64,000 nt of DNA from contig OY970260.1 of the NCBI GenBank assembly GCA_963715625.1, positions 1,984,001 through 2,048,000 on the forward strand. Reading direction: 5' to 3'. The notes under the pieces are model-generated. The model was not told where the DNA came from, did not search any database, and saw nothing but the letters and a program-made list of their open reading frames with translations. Source of the DNA: VRUE01 sp963715625 (lineage in GTDB: Bacteria > Actinomycetota > Thermoleophilia > Solirubrobacterales > 70-9). Shown here in pieces: positions 49,001 to 58,500 of this stretch. The position numbers and the translations under genes are program-made. Each line of letters begins with the position of its first letter. Positions within the stretch are counted from its first letter, which is position 1.

Positions 49001-50766
49001 CGGTGGGGGCGCTCGGCCCCGAAGGCAAATCGCTCACCCTCTCGGCGCCCGCGACCCAGACCGGGGGCGGCATCGGCGAGGGCGATCTGGTCGGGCCCGC
49101 GCTGGGCGAGGGCCAGACCAGCACCGCCAGCAAAACGATCACCCAGTTCAAAGTCAAAGAAGCCGGCTTCGCCGTCGGCCAGGAGGTCCAGGGCGAATGC
49201 CTGGCGGCCGAGACGAAAGTCACGGTGCTCGAAATCGCCGCCGAAAAACTGCAGGTCAACAAAAACCCGACAGCCGACTGCGCCGGGACCGAGATCGCCG
49301 GCATCGCCTCGGACGTGATCGCCAAAGTCTCCGTCGCCGGGGGCGCCTTCCTCCCAGGCGAAGCGATCCACGCCCCCGGCATCCCCGCCGGTGCCACGAT
49401 CACCGACAGGACGGATACGACGCTGACCATCTCCGAGCCGGTCGAGGCCGGCGGCACCGGCCTCGACGTCGAGATCGAAGCCGCGGTCGCGCTCGAAGCC
49501 TTCAGCGAGTGCACCGAGCCGGCCAAAGGCTGCACCTATCCGGTCTCTCCCGCCGGCGCCGCCGCCGCCTTCGGGGCGGCGCGCCCCGACGGCGCTGCGG
49601 CGCTCTTCACCCAGGGCGGGGCGCTCTACCGCTTCGAGGCGGCGAGCGGCGAAGCGGAGCCGATCGCCGCGGAGGTCGTGGGACTGGCCGGCGCGAGCGC
49701 CAACCTCTCGCGTGCCTACTTCGCCTCGACCAGCGCCGAACCCGGCGGCGCGCCCGTGGCGGCCAACGAGGAGGGCGATCTGCCGGTCGCCAAAGGGCTC
49801 AACCTCTATCTGCACGAGTCCGGCGAAGGCAGCGGCAGCATCGCCTTCATCGGCACGCTGGCCGCGGGCGAGGGCGGCAATCGGATCCTCTCGCCGATCG
49901 CCGGGGAACCCAACTACCGCCTCGCCAGGGTCACCCCCGACGGCGCCCGCCTCGCCTTCACCACGCAGGCGCGCCTGACCGACTACGACAACACCGACCG
50001 CATCAGCGGCTCCCCGGCGGCCGAGGTCTACCTCTATGACGCCGATGACGCCGAGCTGCTGTGCCCCTCCTGCAATCCCAGCGGCGCGCGGCCGCTGGCG
50101 CGGGAGTTGAAGCGCTCGCGCTTCGCCAGCACCGAAGAGCCCACCCTCGCCGCCGCCCACATCCCGCCGTGGATGAACTCCTTCCACGCCCCCCGCGCCC
50201 TCTCCGATGACGGCAGCCGCCTCTACTTCAACTCCACCGACGCCCTCGCGCTGGGCGACATCAACGGCCACCAGGACGTCTATCAGTGGGAGCAGCCCGG
50301 CAGCGGCGACTGCACCACGGCCACCGACACCTACTCCGCGGCCAACGGCGGCTGCGTCGAGTTGATCTCCTCGGGACGCTCTGGCGCCGACTCGGAATTC
50401 TTCGATGCCGACCACACCGGGGCCGACGTCTTCTTCACCACCGCGCAGAGTCTGCTGCCCCACGACCCCGGCCTTATCGACGTCTACGACGCCCGCGAGG
50501 GCGGCGGCCTGGACCCACCCCCCGTCCCCTCGCCCCCCTGCGAAGGGGAAGCCTGCCAGAGCCCGCCCGCCGCGCCGGAGCCGATCACCCCCGCCAGCTC
50601 CCTGGCCCGCGGCGGGGGCAACGTGGCCTCGCCCCCGGCGCGGCGGCGCTGCTCCAAGGGCAAGGTCCGCCGCCGCGGGCGCTGCGTCAAGGCGCACCGC
50701 AAACGGGCCGCCAAGCACCGCAAGCGGGCCCAGCACCACCACCGCCAGCGGAGCGCCGCCCGATGA
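46072..50766 (+). CDS. Giant secreted NHL/PD40 beta-propeller protein
   Basis: 1564 aa. A signal peptide (ALLAACALTVLVLAALFAPS) is followed by NHL-type repeats (about 65-330: IPRGIGVDPRVPGHLYVADQ, LPQGIAVDSVGAVYVVNLSN), a fibronectin-like region (about 430-560), a large central part, and WD40/PD40-like repeats (about 1280-1500: RVTPDGARLAFTTQARLTDY, ALSDDGSRLYFNSTDALALG). Residues about 880-1140 hold an internal duplication with FAVGQEV and LTLSAPATQ/LTISEP. The C-terminus is very basic (RRRCSKGKVRRRGRCVKAHR), perhaps for wall binding. Its stop overlaps the next start (ATGA). Confidence 0.88.
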   Translation: MGQQRTDAKAAPAALLAACALTVLVLAALFAPSAASAAQPALWKSCESRSGEPPTDGAGQCSIPRGIGVDPRVPGHLYVADQANDRVVELTAWGGFVRAWGWGVLDGSAELQACEGATGCQEGIRGSGAGQLALPQGIAVDSVGAVYVVNLSNRRVQKFSPEGELLLMFGGEVNKTTGANVCTAADLAGGDVCGAGVEGAEAGFFGAWPVSSFIAVDRKGTLETDEDDIVYVGDTDRIQEFDAEGAYLGEIELPEAGRVGSLAVNSRPGAEGGGDLYFTYPGQPEVLRLDPASGEVLDTLEAEDPGTGKLHEPTGLASDTSGNLYVFFAGIPGGVSSDSGVGATLAKFDPEGDFVEALAQNPRFNSSFPGSLFDASTGIATGSACLSEDADLYLANSNQSDSFVRAFGPPPDDPACPPERRAPSIEAAYATSVGTTEAQLEALVNPHFWSGAQGATRYFVQYATAACVEVEPGVFDWKAPCVAEHPAPPGLELKGGVVDRGLPAPVLLTGLDPGTDYRFRFAAESRVKDSEGEPTVDDQPVIGVGGTPGEEGAERAFRTFAERPGSPCPNDAFRTGPSAALPDCRAYELVSPVNKANGDIITQLPTGLQADLARHIQAAASGGALTYSSYRAFAGPEGAPYVSQYLARREPGGWSTENVSSRQEGPEFGGGFQAIGTLYRYFSPELAEGWIQTATDPVLAPGAQERRVNVYRRDSVSGSYEACTTAASLSPAPTDFREYLTVPQGVSTGGQVAVFRANDKLTDEASEATEVSEAGSQRIKQLYACVRKGGSERELQLASVLPAGMASDQGSTAGAGGNLDRYGRSATLANALSEDGSRLYWQTGGRLYLRENPAEPQSPQEHGSAQGKGALIGPAQGEGKTIKDFTTISEFVQKEGAFAVGQEVSGPCLKAGTKVTAVELQAGRLKITPGAALGGKECEGTEVVGHASDVVSNLSAGIGAFAPGQQIAGAGIALGTTVGALGPEGKSLTLSAPATQTGGGIGEGDLVGPALGEGQTSTASKTITQFKVKEAGFAVGQEVQGECLAAETKVTVLEIAAEKLQVNKNPTADCAGTEIAGIASDVIAKVSVAGGAFLPGEAIHAPGIPAGATITDRTDTTLTISEPVEAGGTGLDVEIEAAVALEAFSECTEPAKGCTYPVSPAGAAAAFGAARPDGAAALFTQGGALYRFEAASGEAEPIAAEVVGLAGASANLSRAYFASTSAEPGGAPVAANEEGDLPVAKGLNLYLHESGEGSGSIAFIGTLAAGEGGNRILSPIAGEPNYRLARVTPDGARLAFTTQARLTDYDNTDRISGSPAAEVYLYDADDAELLCPSCNPSGARPLARELKRSRFASTEEPTLAAAHIPPWMNSFHAPRALSDDGSRLYFNSTDALALGDINGHQDVYQWEQPGSGDCTTATDTYSAANGGCVELISSGRSGADSEFFDADHTGADVFFTTAQSLLPHDPGLIDVYDAREGGGLDPPPVPSPPCEGEACQSPPAAPEPITPASSLARGGGNVASPPARRRCSKGKVRRRGRCVKAHRKRAAKHRKRAQHHHRQRSAAR

Positions 50767-53606
50767 GAGCGCGGCTCGCGACGACGATCCTCGCCGGTGC
50801 GGTCCTCGCCGCCCTCTGGGCGCCCCCCGCCCATGCCGTCAAAGGCGGCGCGGACTGCGTGCAGGCCGAACCCGCCTTCGGCTTCTGCGACTTCGCGGCG
50901 ATCTTCGAGCCCCAACCGGGCGACACCCAGCTGCAGGCCGGCTCGCATCCCGAGGAGTTCGTCGTCGAGCTCTCGATGAACACTGAGAAAGAGCCCGAAG
51001 GGCTCGAAGGCGAAGAAACGATCCCCACGGAGGAAGTCAAGGACCTGCGCATCCTCGCCCCGCCGGGGCTGGTGGTGGCGCCGAGCGCGGTGGAAACCTG
51101 CTCGATCGTCGACTTCCTGAGCGGCGAGAACCTCGCGCTGACCAACTGCCCGGCCGCCACCGCGGTCGGCAAGACCACGGTCGAGTTCGGGGTGGTCGGC
51201 GACACCAATACCCTCCCCGTCTACAACCTCGAGCCCGCCCCGGGCACGGCGGCGAAGATCGGCTTCGTGGTCGAAGGGCTGGCGCCGGTGACCGTCAACC
51301 TGCTGCTCAGCCCCACCCCGCCCCACAACGGGATCGCGCGGATCACGAACGTCAGCCAGGCGCGCTACTTCTTCAGCTCGACCACGACCCTGTGGGGGGT
51401 GCCCGCCGATGAGAGCCACAACCACGAGCGCGGCGTCTGCCTGAAAGAAGGCGACGACTGCTCGCTGGCGGTCTCACCGCAGGCCTTCTTCACCCTGCCG
51501 ACCCGCTGCGACGGGCCGCTCCGGACCAGAGCGGAAGCGCGCAGCTGGCAGAACCCGGGCGTCTGGGACGCGATCGAGGCCGAGACCGAGCACGGCGCAG
51601 TCCTCTGCGCCAAACTCCCCTTCGAGCCAGAAGTCTCCGCCCAACCGACCACCAACCAGGCCGCCGGCGCCTCGGGCCTGCAGTTCGCGATCGACGTCGA
51701 GGACCCGGGCCTGACCGACCCCGAGGGCAAAGCGGCCTCCCAGATCAAAGAGACCGTGGTCAGGCTGCCCGCGGGGATGACCCTCAACCCTTCCGCCGCG
51801 GAAGGGCTCGGCGTCTGCACCCCGGACCAGTATGAGGCAGAGCAGCTGAACACCCCCTTCGGGCAGGGCTGCCCGGCCGCTTCCAAGCTGGGCGCGGTCG
51901 AAGTCGAGAGCGAGCTGCTCAAAGACACGATCTTCCGCGGCGACGTCTTCCTCGCCGAGCCCTACCAAAACCCCTTCGGCTCCCTCCTGGCCATCTACAT
52001 CACCGTGCGCGAAGCCCAGCGCGGCGTCTTCACCAAGCTCGCCGGCGAGGTCTCCCCAGACCCCCGCACCGGGCAGATCACCACCACCGTCTCTGACATC
52101 CCCCAGCTGCCTTTCTCCCACTTCCGCTTCCGCTTCAGAGAAGGCGCCCGCGCGCCGCTGATCACCCCCAACTCCTGCGGCACCTTCACCACCGAGGTCG
52201 CCCTCACCCCCTGGGCCGATCCCGCCGAGACCCTGACCGCGACCGACTCCTTTGCGATCGCCTCGGGCGTGGGCGGCGGCCCCTGCCCGGCCGGCGCCAG
52301 GCCGCCCTTCGAGCCGGGCTTCCGCGCCGGCACCCTGAGCGCCGAGGCGGGCGCCCACACCCCCTTCTACGCCCGCCTGACCCGCCGCGACGGCGACCAG
52401 GACATGACCCGCTTCTCCTTCAAGCTGCCGCCCGGCCTGGTCGGCAAGATCGCCGGTGTGGAGCGCTGCGGCGAGGCCGAGATCGCCGCCGCCCGCTCCA
52501 AGAGCGGCAAGGCAGAGCAGGCAAGCCCCTCCTGCCCGCCGGGCTCGCGCATCGGCGGCGTCTTGGGCGGCGCCGGGGTCGGCTCCCAGCTCACCTACGT
52601 GCCCGGAGACCTCTACATGGCCGGGCCGGTGGGCACGGCGCCGCTCTCGATCGTCGCGATCGTCCCCGCCGTGGCCGGGCCCTTCGACGTCGGCAACGTC
52701 GTCACCCGCGTCGCCCTCACCCTCAACCCGATCACCGCCCAGGTCGAAGTAGACGGCGCCAACTCAGAACCGCTGCCCCACATCCTCGCCGGCATCCCGC
52801 TGCGGGTCAGAGACGTGCGCGTGCTCACCGACCGCCCCCAGTTCACCCTCAACCCGACCGGCTGTGAGGAGAAGCAGATCGGCGGCCTCATCTGGGGCGG
52901 GGGAGCCGATGCCTTCAGCGGCGCCGACGACGCCCCCGTGGCGCTCGCCGAGCGCTTCGCCGCGGTCAACTGCGCCAAGCTCGGCTTCCGCCCGAAGCTC
53001 CAGATCAAGCTCAAGGGCGGCACCAGGCGCGGCGGCCACCCGGCGCTCAAGGCGATCGTCACCCCGAGGCCCGGCGATGCCAACTTCTCCAGGGCGGCCG
53101 TCACCCTGCCGCGCAGCGCCTTCCTCGACCAGGCCCACATCAGGACGATCTGCACCCGCGTGCAGTTCGCCGCTGAGGGCGGCAACGGCGCCGGCTGCCC
53201 GGCGGGAGCGGTCTACGGCGAGGCCACCGCCTGGAGCCCCTTGCTCGAGGAGCCGCTCTCGGGCCCGGTCTACCTCAGGTCCTCTGAGAACAACCTGCCC
53301 GACCTGGTGGTCGCCCTGCACGGCCTCGTCGACATCGAGCTCTCCTCCCGCATCGACTCGGTCAAGGGCGGCATCCGCTCGACCTTCGCCGCGATCCCCG
53401 ACGCCCCGGTCTCGCGCTTCGTCTTGGAGATGCAGGGCGCCCGCAAGGGCCTGATCGTCAACAGCAGAAACCTCTGCGCCGCCCCCGGCCGCGCCAAGGC
53501 CCGCCTCGGCGCCCAGAACGGGAGGGTGCAGAGCACCCGGCCGGCGGTGCGGGCGTCGGGCTGCGCGAAGCGCGACAAGCGCAGGTCAAAAGCCCGGTCG
53601 GGTTAG
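50763..53606 (+). CDS. Large secreted beta-rich protein
   Basis: 947 aa with a signal peptide (ARLATTILAGAVLAALWAPP, cleavage about AHA-VK). The body is rich in beta strands and recurring phrases such as LPAGMTLNPSAAEGLGVCTP, CPAASKLGAVEVES, LPPGLVGKIAGVERCGEAEI and CPPGSRIGGVLGGAGVG, which suggests repeated domains, each with a Cys pair. The C-terminus is basic. No enzyme motif is seen. It is translationally coupled to the NHL protein (4-bp ATGA overlap), so they are likely partners on the cell surface. Confidence 0.87.
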   Translation: MRARLATTILAGAVLAALWAPPAHAVKGGADCVQAEPAFGFCDFAAIFEPQPGDTQLQAGSHPEEFVVELSMNTEKEPEGLEGEETIPTEEVKDLRILAPPGLVVAPSAVETCSIVDFLSGENLALTNCPAATAVGKTTVEFGVVGDTNTLPVYNLEPAPGTAAKIGFVVEGLAPVTVNLLLSPTPPHNGIARITNVSQARYFFSSTTTLWGVPADESHNHERGVCLKEGDDCSLAVSPQAFFTLPTRCDGPLRTRAEARSWQNPGVWDAIEAETEHGAVLCAKLPFEPEVSAQPTTNQAAGASGLQFAIDVEDPGLTDPEGKAASQIKETVVRLPAGMTLNPSAAEGLGVCTPDQYEAEQLNTPFGQGCPAASKLGAVEVESELLKDTIFRGDVFLAEPYQNPFGSLLAIYITVREAQRGVFTKLAGEVSPDPRTGQITTTVSDIPQLPFSHFRFRFREGARAPLITPNSCGTFTTEVALTPWADPAETLTATDSFAIASGVGGGPCPAGARPPFEPGFRAGTLSAEAGAHTPFYARLTRRDGDQDMTRFSFKLPPGLVGKIAGVERCGEAEIAAARSKSGKAEQASPSCPPGSRIGGVLGGAGVGSQLTYVPGDLYMAGPVGTAPLSIVAIVPAVAGPFDVGNVVTRVALTLNPITAQVEVDGANSEPLPHILAGIPLRVRDVRVLTDRPQFTLNPTGCEEKQIGGLIWGGGADAFSGADDAPVALAERFAAVNCAKLGFRPKLQIKLKGGTRRGGHPALKAIVTPRPGDANFSRAAVTLPRSAFLDQAHIRTICTRVQFAAEGGNGAGCPAGAVYGEATAWSPLLEEPLSGPVYLRSSENNLPDLVVALHGLVDIELSSRIDSVKGGIRSTFAAIPDAPVSRFVLEMQGARKGLIVNSRNLCAAPGRAKARLGAQNGRVQSTRPAVRASGCAKRDKRRSKARSG

Positions 53607-53634
53607 CCGGGCGTTACTACAAGGGAGATAGAAA

Positions 53635-55473
53635 GTGAAACGCAAAGCAAAGCAATCGGGCTCGGGAGGCCGTCTGCGCCTCGGCCTGCTGTTGGCCATC
53701 GCCGCGGCCCTCCTCCTGGTCCCGGCGGTGCAGGCAAGCGCCGCAGAACCGAAACTCAACGTCAACATCTTCGCCCAGCCGGGAGCCAGCGGCGAAGTCA
53801 TAAGTGATCCAGGCTCCCCTGCGTTCATGGGCGAACCGCCGATCGCATGCAGCTATCCGGTAGGTGGGCCGCAGGGAGGCGTCTGCGAAAACGAAATGGC
53901 CGAACCGGAAAAAGGGGCCTTCGCGGCCGCTCTGAAGGCCAAACTGGGACCCGGAACCGCATTCGAAAAATGGGAAGTCGTTAAACCGGGGATAGTGGCT
54001 ACCGGATGCAAATCGGCGTCACTGTGCGTCCCGGCCACGGAAGGCGAAGACATCGAAGTCAACGTCTACTTCGCAAACGAAGTGACGGAGCTTAGAGTCA
54101 ACATCATCAGCATCAAAGGCGGCGGCGGCGAAGTCTTCAGCCCGTCCGAAGCCGCGCCCTTCCCCGGCACGCCACCGATCGCATGCCTTCTTGAAGAAGG
54201 TCAAACCGAAACGATTGACGTCTGCGAAAACGAAATGGAAGAACTCGAACCGGGGGCCTTCGGGGTCAGCTTGGGTCGAGTACCAGGCCCCAACAGCGTT
54301 TTCAAAAAATGGGAAGTCCTCCCTCCCGGGATAGTAGCCGGCGGTTGCGGCGGTACCGAAGGTTCCTGCATCGTCGCCACGGAAGGCAAAGATGTCGAAG
54401 TGAACGCTACGTTCGAATGCACGGTCGCAGAATGCCCACCGCCCAAACCCAAACACCCCCTCACCGTGACCAAATCGGGCAGCGGCTCGGGAACCGTTAC
54501 CAGCAGCCCCCCCGGCATCAACTGCGGCGTTGACTGCGACGAGGAATACACCGAAGGCACCGAAGTGACCCTCAGCGCCGAAGCCGCCGTAGGCTCCGAA
54601 TTCACCGGCTGGTCGGGCTCGGGCTGCTCGGGCACCGGCAGCTGCGAAGTGACGATGAGCGCGGCCAAAGAAGTCACGGCCAACTTCGACGAAGAAGCAG
54701 GCCCCGAAGGCCCGCCCCTGACCCTCAACATCGAAGAAGGCCAGGGCACGGTCGTCTCTGACCCCGCAGGTCTGGAATGCTCGGGCGCGGCGCCGAAATC
54801 GTGCCTGACCGAAGCAATCGAAGCAGGATCGGTCCTCCTCACCGCCTCCCCCGCAGCCGGCTACACCTTCCTGAGCTGGAAATACTGCGACAAAGGCGGC
54901 GTCAACGGGCGCCAGTGCACGATCAGCCTGAGCGAAGCCAAGACGGTCGGGGCCAGGTTCGCCAAGACCTGGCAGCTCTCCGCCTCAAAGGCCGGCGCCG
55001 GCCTGGGCAAGGTCCAGACCTCGCCCGGCGGCATCCTCTGCCTGTTCAGCTGCTCTGAGACCACGGCGGCCTTCAGAGAGGGCACCGAGGTTCTCGTTAA
55101 GCAGACCCCCGCCAAGCACTTCCACTTCGCCGAGTGGCTCGGCGACTGCACCGGCTCGGGCGCCTGCGAAGTGACGATGGGCGAAGACCACGCGGTCGAA
55201 GCCCTCTTTGCCGAAGACCCCAAGCACCTGCTGACGCTGGTCAAGAGCGGCGGCGGGCAGGGCACCGTGAAGAGCAGCCTCGCCGGGATCAACTGCGGCG
55301 CGGTCTGTTCGGAGCAGGCATCGGCCTACTACCAGGGCGAAGTCGTCGAACTGACCGCGATTCCCGGCAAAGGCTCTGCCTTCGGCGGCTGGACCGGAGC
55401 GGGCTGCTCTGGTGCGGGCAGCTGCACGGTCACGATGAGCGAAGCCAAGTCGGTCGAAGCGGAATTCAAGTGA
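53635..55473 (+). CDS. Secreted Cys-rich repeat protein 2
   Basis: 612-aa paralogue of the protein at 44678. A signal peptide (LLLAIAAALLLVPAVQASAA) is followed by two N-terminal domains sharing PFPGTPPIAC...VCENEMEELEPGAF, and then four InlB-B-like Cys-rich modules; the last (KSGGGQGTVKSSLAGINCGA and beyond) is nearly identical to that of protein 1. GTG start with AGGGAG upstream. GAA/AAA codon preference continues and fades toward the 3' end. It is probably co-expressed with the two large proteins before it. Confidence 0.88.
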   Translation: MKRKAKQSGSGGRLRLGLLLAIAAALLLVPAVQASAAEPKLNVNIFAQPGASGEVISDPGSPAFMGEPPIACSYPVGGPQGGVCENEMAEPEKGAFAAALKAKLGPGTAFEKWEVVKPGIVATGCKSASLCVPATEGEDIEVNVYFANEVTELRVNIISIKGGGGEVFSPSEAAPFPGTPPIACLLEEGQTETIDVCENEMEELEPGAFGVSLGRVPGPNSVFKKWEVLPPGIVAGGCGGTEGSCIVATEGKDVEVNATFECTVAECPPPKPKHPLTVTKSGSGSGTVTSSPPGINCGVDCDEEYTEGTEVTLSAEAAVGSEFTGWSGSGCSGTGSCEVTMSAAKEVTANFDEEAGPEGPPLTLNIEEGQGTVVSDPAGLECSGAAPKSCLTEAIEAGSVLLTASPAAGYTFLSWKYCDKGGVNGRQCTISLSEAKTVGARFAKTWQLSASKAGAGLGKVQTSPGGILCLFSCSETTAAFREGTEVLVKQTPAKHFHFAEWLGDCTGSGACEVTMGEDHAVEALFAEDPKHLLTLVKSGGGQGTVKSSLAGINCGAVCSEQASAYYQGEVVELTAIPGKGSAFGGWTGAGCSGAGSCTVTMSEAKSVEAEFK

Positions 55474-55566
55474 GCGAGGCGAGCGGAAGGAGCGGCCGGG
55501 GACGCGAGCGCAAGGCATCTCCGGCAGCACCGAAGCGGCGAAAGTACGGAAGCCGACCGCGCAAGT

Positions 55567-58500
55567 GTGGGCCCGGCTGAGCCGGGGACATATACGCTCT
55601 CGTTGCGCCGTCCGCGCGTGGTGCTGGGCACGGCGCTGGTGCTCGTCCTCGCGCTCGGCTTGGTCGGGCTGGGTGTAGAGGGGAAGCTGCGCCCGACTTC
55701 CGTCGCGATCCCCGGGACCGAATCGGCTCGCGGCGAGGCGTTGCAGCGACGCCACTTCGGGGACTCGACCCCCTTCGCGGTTCTGCTCCGCGGCCCGGCG
55801 GCGGCACTGGATCGCCAGGGCCCGCTTCTGGTCGCGGCGCTGCGCCGCGAGCCCGGGGGAGCCGCGATCTCGCCCTGGGAGCGCGGCTCCCCGGCGGCGC
55901 TGCGCCCGGGGCCCGGGGTCGCGCTGATCCTCGCCGACTTCGACGTCTCCGCCGAAGAGGCGGTTCGCCACACCGTCGAGAACCTCGACGGCGTCCTGCG
56001 GAAGACGACCTCCCCGCCGGTGCGCGCCACCCAGACCGGCTTTGCCACGCTCTCGCGCGCGATTCAGGCGGAATCGGTGCGCTCGACCCGGCGCGCCGAG
56101 CTGATCGCCCTTCCCTTCCTCCTCCTCGTCCTCCTCCTCGTCTTCCGCTCCCCCCTTGCCGCCGCGATTCCGCTTCTCTTCGGCGCCCTCACCGTGCTCG
56201 CCGCCCGCGGCGTGCTGGCGATCGCCGCGTCCAATGTCGCCGTCGACGGCTTCGCGCTCACCGTCTGCTCGATGATGGGCCTCGCCCTCGGCGTCGACTA
56301 CGCGCTGTTGATGGTCTCGCGCTTCCGCGAGGAGCTGGCGGTCGGGGCCGAGCCCCGGGCGGCCGCCCTCCGTACCCGTCGGACCGCCGGACGGACCGCC
56401 GCGTTCGCGGGCTCGACCTTGATCTTGGCGATGGCGGTGACGCTGTGGATCATGCCGGGGACGCTCTTCCTCTCGCTCGCAGGCACGGCGATCCTCGTCA
56501 CGCTCATCAGCGTCGTCATCGCCTACGTCGTGGCACCGCCCCTGCTCTTTCTGCTCGGGCCCAACATCGACCGCTGGCGGCTGGGCTCGGTCGGCGAAGG
56601 GAAGCGGCTGATGGCGGCCGTGCGCGCCGCGCTGGGTCGGCCGCGCCTCGCCGCCGGGATGATCGGGGGGGCACTGCTGCTGCTTGCCGCTCCGGCGCTC
56701 GCCCTCGAGACCGGCCCGCCGAGCGCCACTCAGCTCCCCGAGTCCAACGAGGCCCGCCAGGACGCCGAAGCCGTCGGCAGTGCCATCGGCGACGGCTGGG
56801 ATGCGCCCTTCGTCCTCATCGCCTCGACCGATCGCGGCGCGATCACCGGGGTCTCCGACCTCGCCGCCCTGCGCCGGACCCAGCGCCTCATCGCCGCCGA
56901 CCCAGCCGTGCAGACCGTCATCGGCCCCAGCCAAATCGACCGTCGCGTCACGCCGCTCCGCCGCAGCGGCAACGAGCTTCTCGCCGGCAAAGGCGATGCC
57001 AGCCCCGCCAAGCTCGCACGCCTCGGCCGCAAGCTCGACCAGGCTGCCCAGGGGGTGGGCCACCTCCGCGACGGCATCTCGCGGGCCGCCGAGGGCGCCG
57101 GCCTGCTCGCCACCGGCTCGGGCCGCGCCGGCGAAGGCGCCTCCCAGATCTCCGCCGGCATCGAGGAGGCCTCCACCGGCGCTGCCCGCGCGGTTGACGC
57201 ACTCGACCGCCTCTCCGCGGGCTCGGGCAGGCTCGCCGAGGGACAGCGTCGTGCCGCTCTCGGCGTCCGCGCCCTGCGCGACGAACTCGCCGGGCTGATG
57301 CCGGTCATCCGCAGCGGCGGCCTCAATCGCGCTCGCTCCCTGCGCGCTGAGCTGCGCGCCGCCACCACCACCGATCCCGGCCTCGCAGGCGCCGCCCGCG
57401 AAACCGAGAAGCTGGTCGAAGCCCTGACCCTCGCCCGCAACCAGGCCCAGCGCGCGCTCTCCACCTCCGCCCGGTTGCACGACGGCCAGGTGAAGCTGGC
57501 GGAAGGCGAGGCGAAACTGCACGACGGCGCGGCGCGGCTCTCCGCAGAAGCTCAGCCGCTTCCCTCCGGCTTGGATGAAATGGGCGCCGGCACCGCCGAG
57601 CTGGTCGGCGGACTCGAACGGCTGACCGGCGGCGCCGACGCCCTCTCCCGCAACCTCGCCGGCGGCTACGGCGCCTCGCGCCCGCTGCAGGGCGGCATCG
57701 ACAGAGCTGGAGTCAGCGTCTCCGCCTCCGCCTCGCGCCTCTCGCGACAGCTCGGCTCCCTGCGTCGCTCCTCGCCGCATATCTTCGACTCCGGCAACTT
57801 CGTCCTCGCCGCGCTCGACGGTGCCCCGCCTGAGGAGCGCCGCCGCGCCGGCCGGGTCATCGATCTCGCCCACGGCGGCCAGGCCGCGCAGATGCTGGTC
57901 ATCCCCCGCCACACCTTCAACACCCCCGGCTCTGAAGCCCTCAACACGCGGCTGAACGCGAGCGCCGACGCGCTTGCCGAGCTCTCCGGCCTGCGCACCG
58001 GCGTCACCGGCGGCCCCGCCCAGCTCGCCGACTACAGCGACGCGATCTCCTCGCGCGTGCCCTGGGTCATCCTTGCCATCACCGTCGCCACCTTCCTCGT
58101 TCTCGTCCTCGTTCTGCGGGCTCTGCCCCTAGCGGCGATCGCGGTCGCCCTCAACCTGCTCACGGTCGTCATCGCCTTCGGCGTCCTCACCCTGCTCTTC
58201 GACGTCCCCGCCGGCTGGCCGCTCGGCGGCCACACATACATCGACGCGATCGGGGCGGCGGGCATCTTTGGCATCGTCTTCGGCCTCTCGATCGACTACG
58301 CGGTCTTCCTCTTGGCCCGGATGCGCGAGGCGCGCGAGGCGGGCGCGGACAACGAGGAGGCGATCGCCTTCGGCCTGGCCCGCACGGCGCGGTTGATCAC
58401 CGGCGCCGCCGCGATCATGGTCGCCGTCTTCGCCGTCTTCGCCACGGCCCCGATTGCAACCGTCAGCCAGCTCGGCACCGGCCTCACCGTCGCCGTCGTC

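Noticed and set aside
48415..50742. Minus-strand open frame of 775 codons opposite the NHL protein
   Set aside because: No family signature; it is antisense to the PD40 and repeat region and is explained by third-position GC bias.
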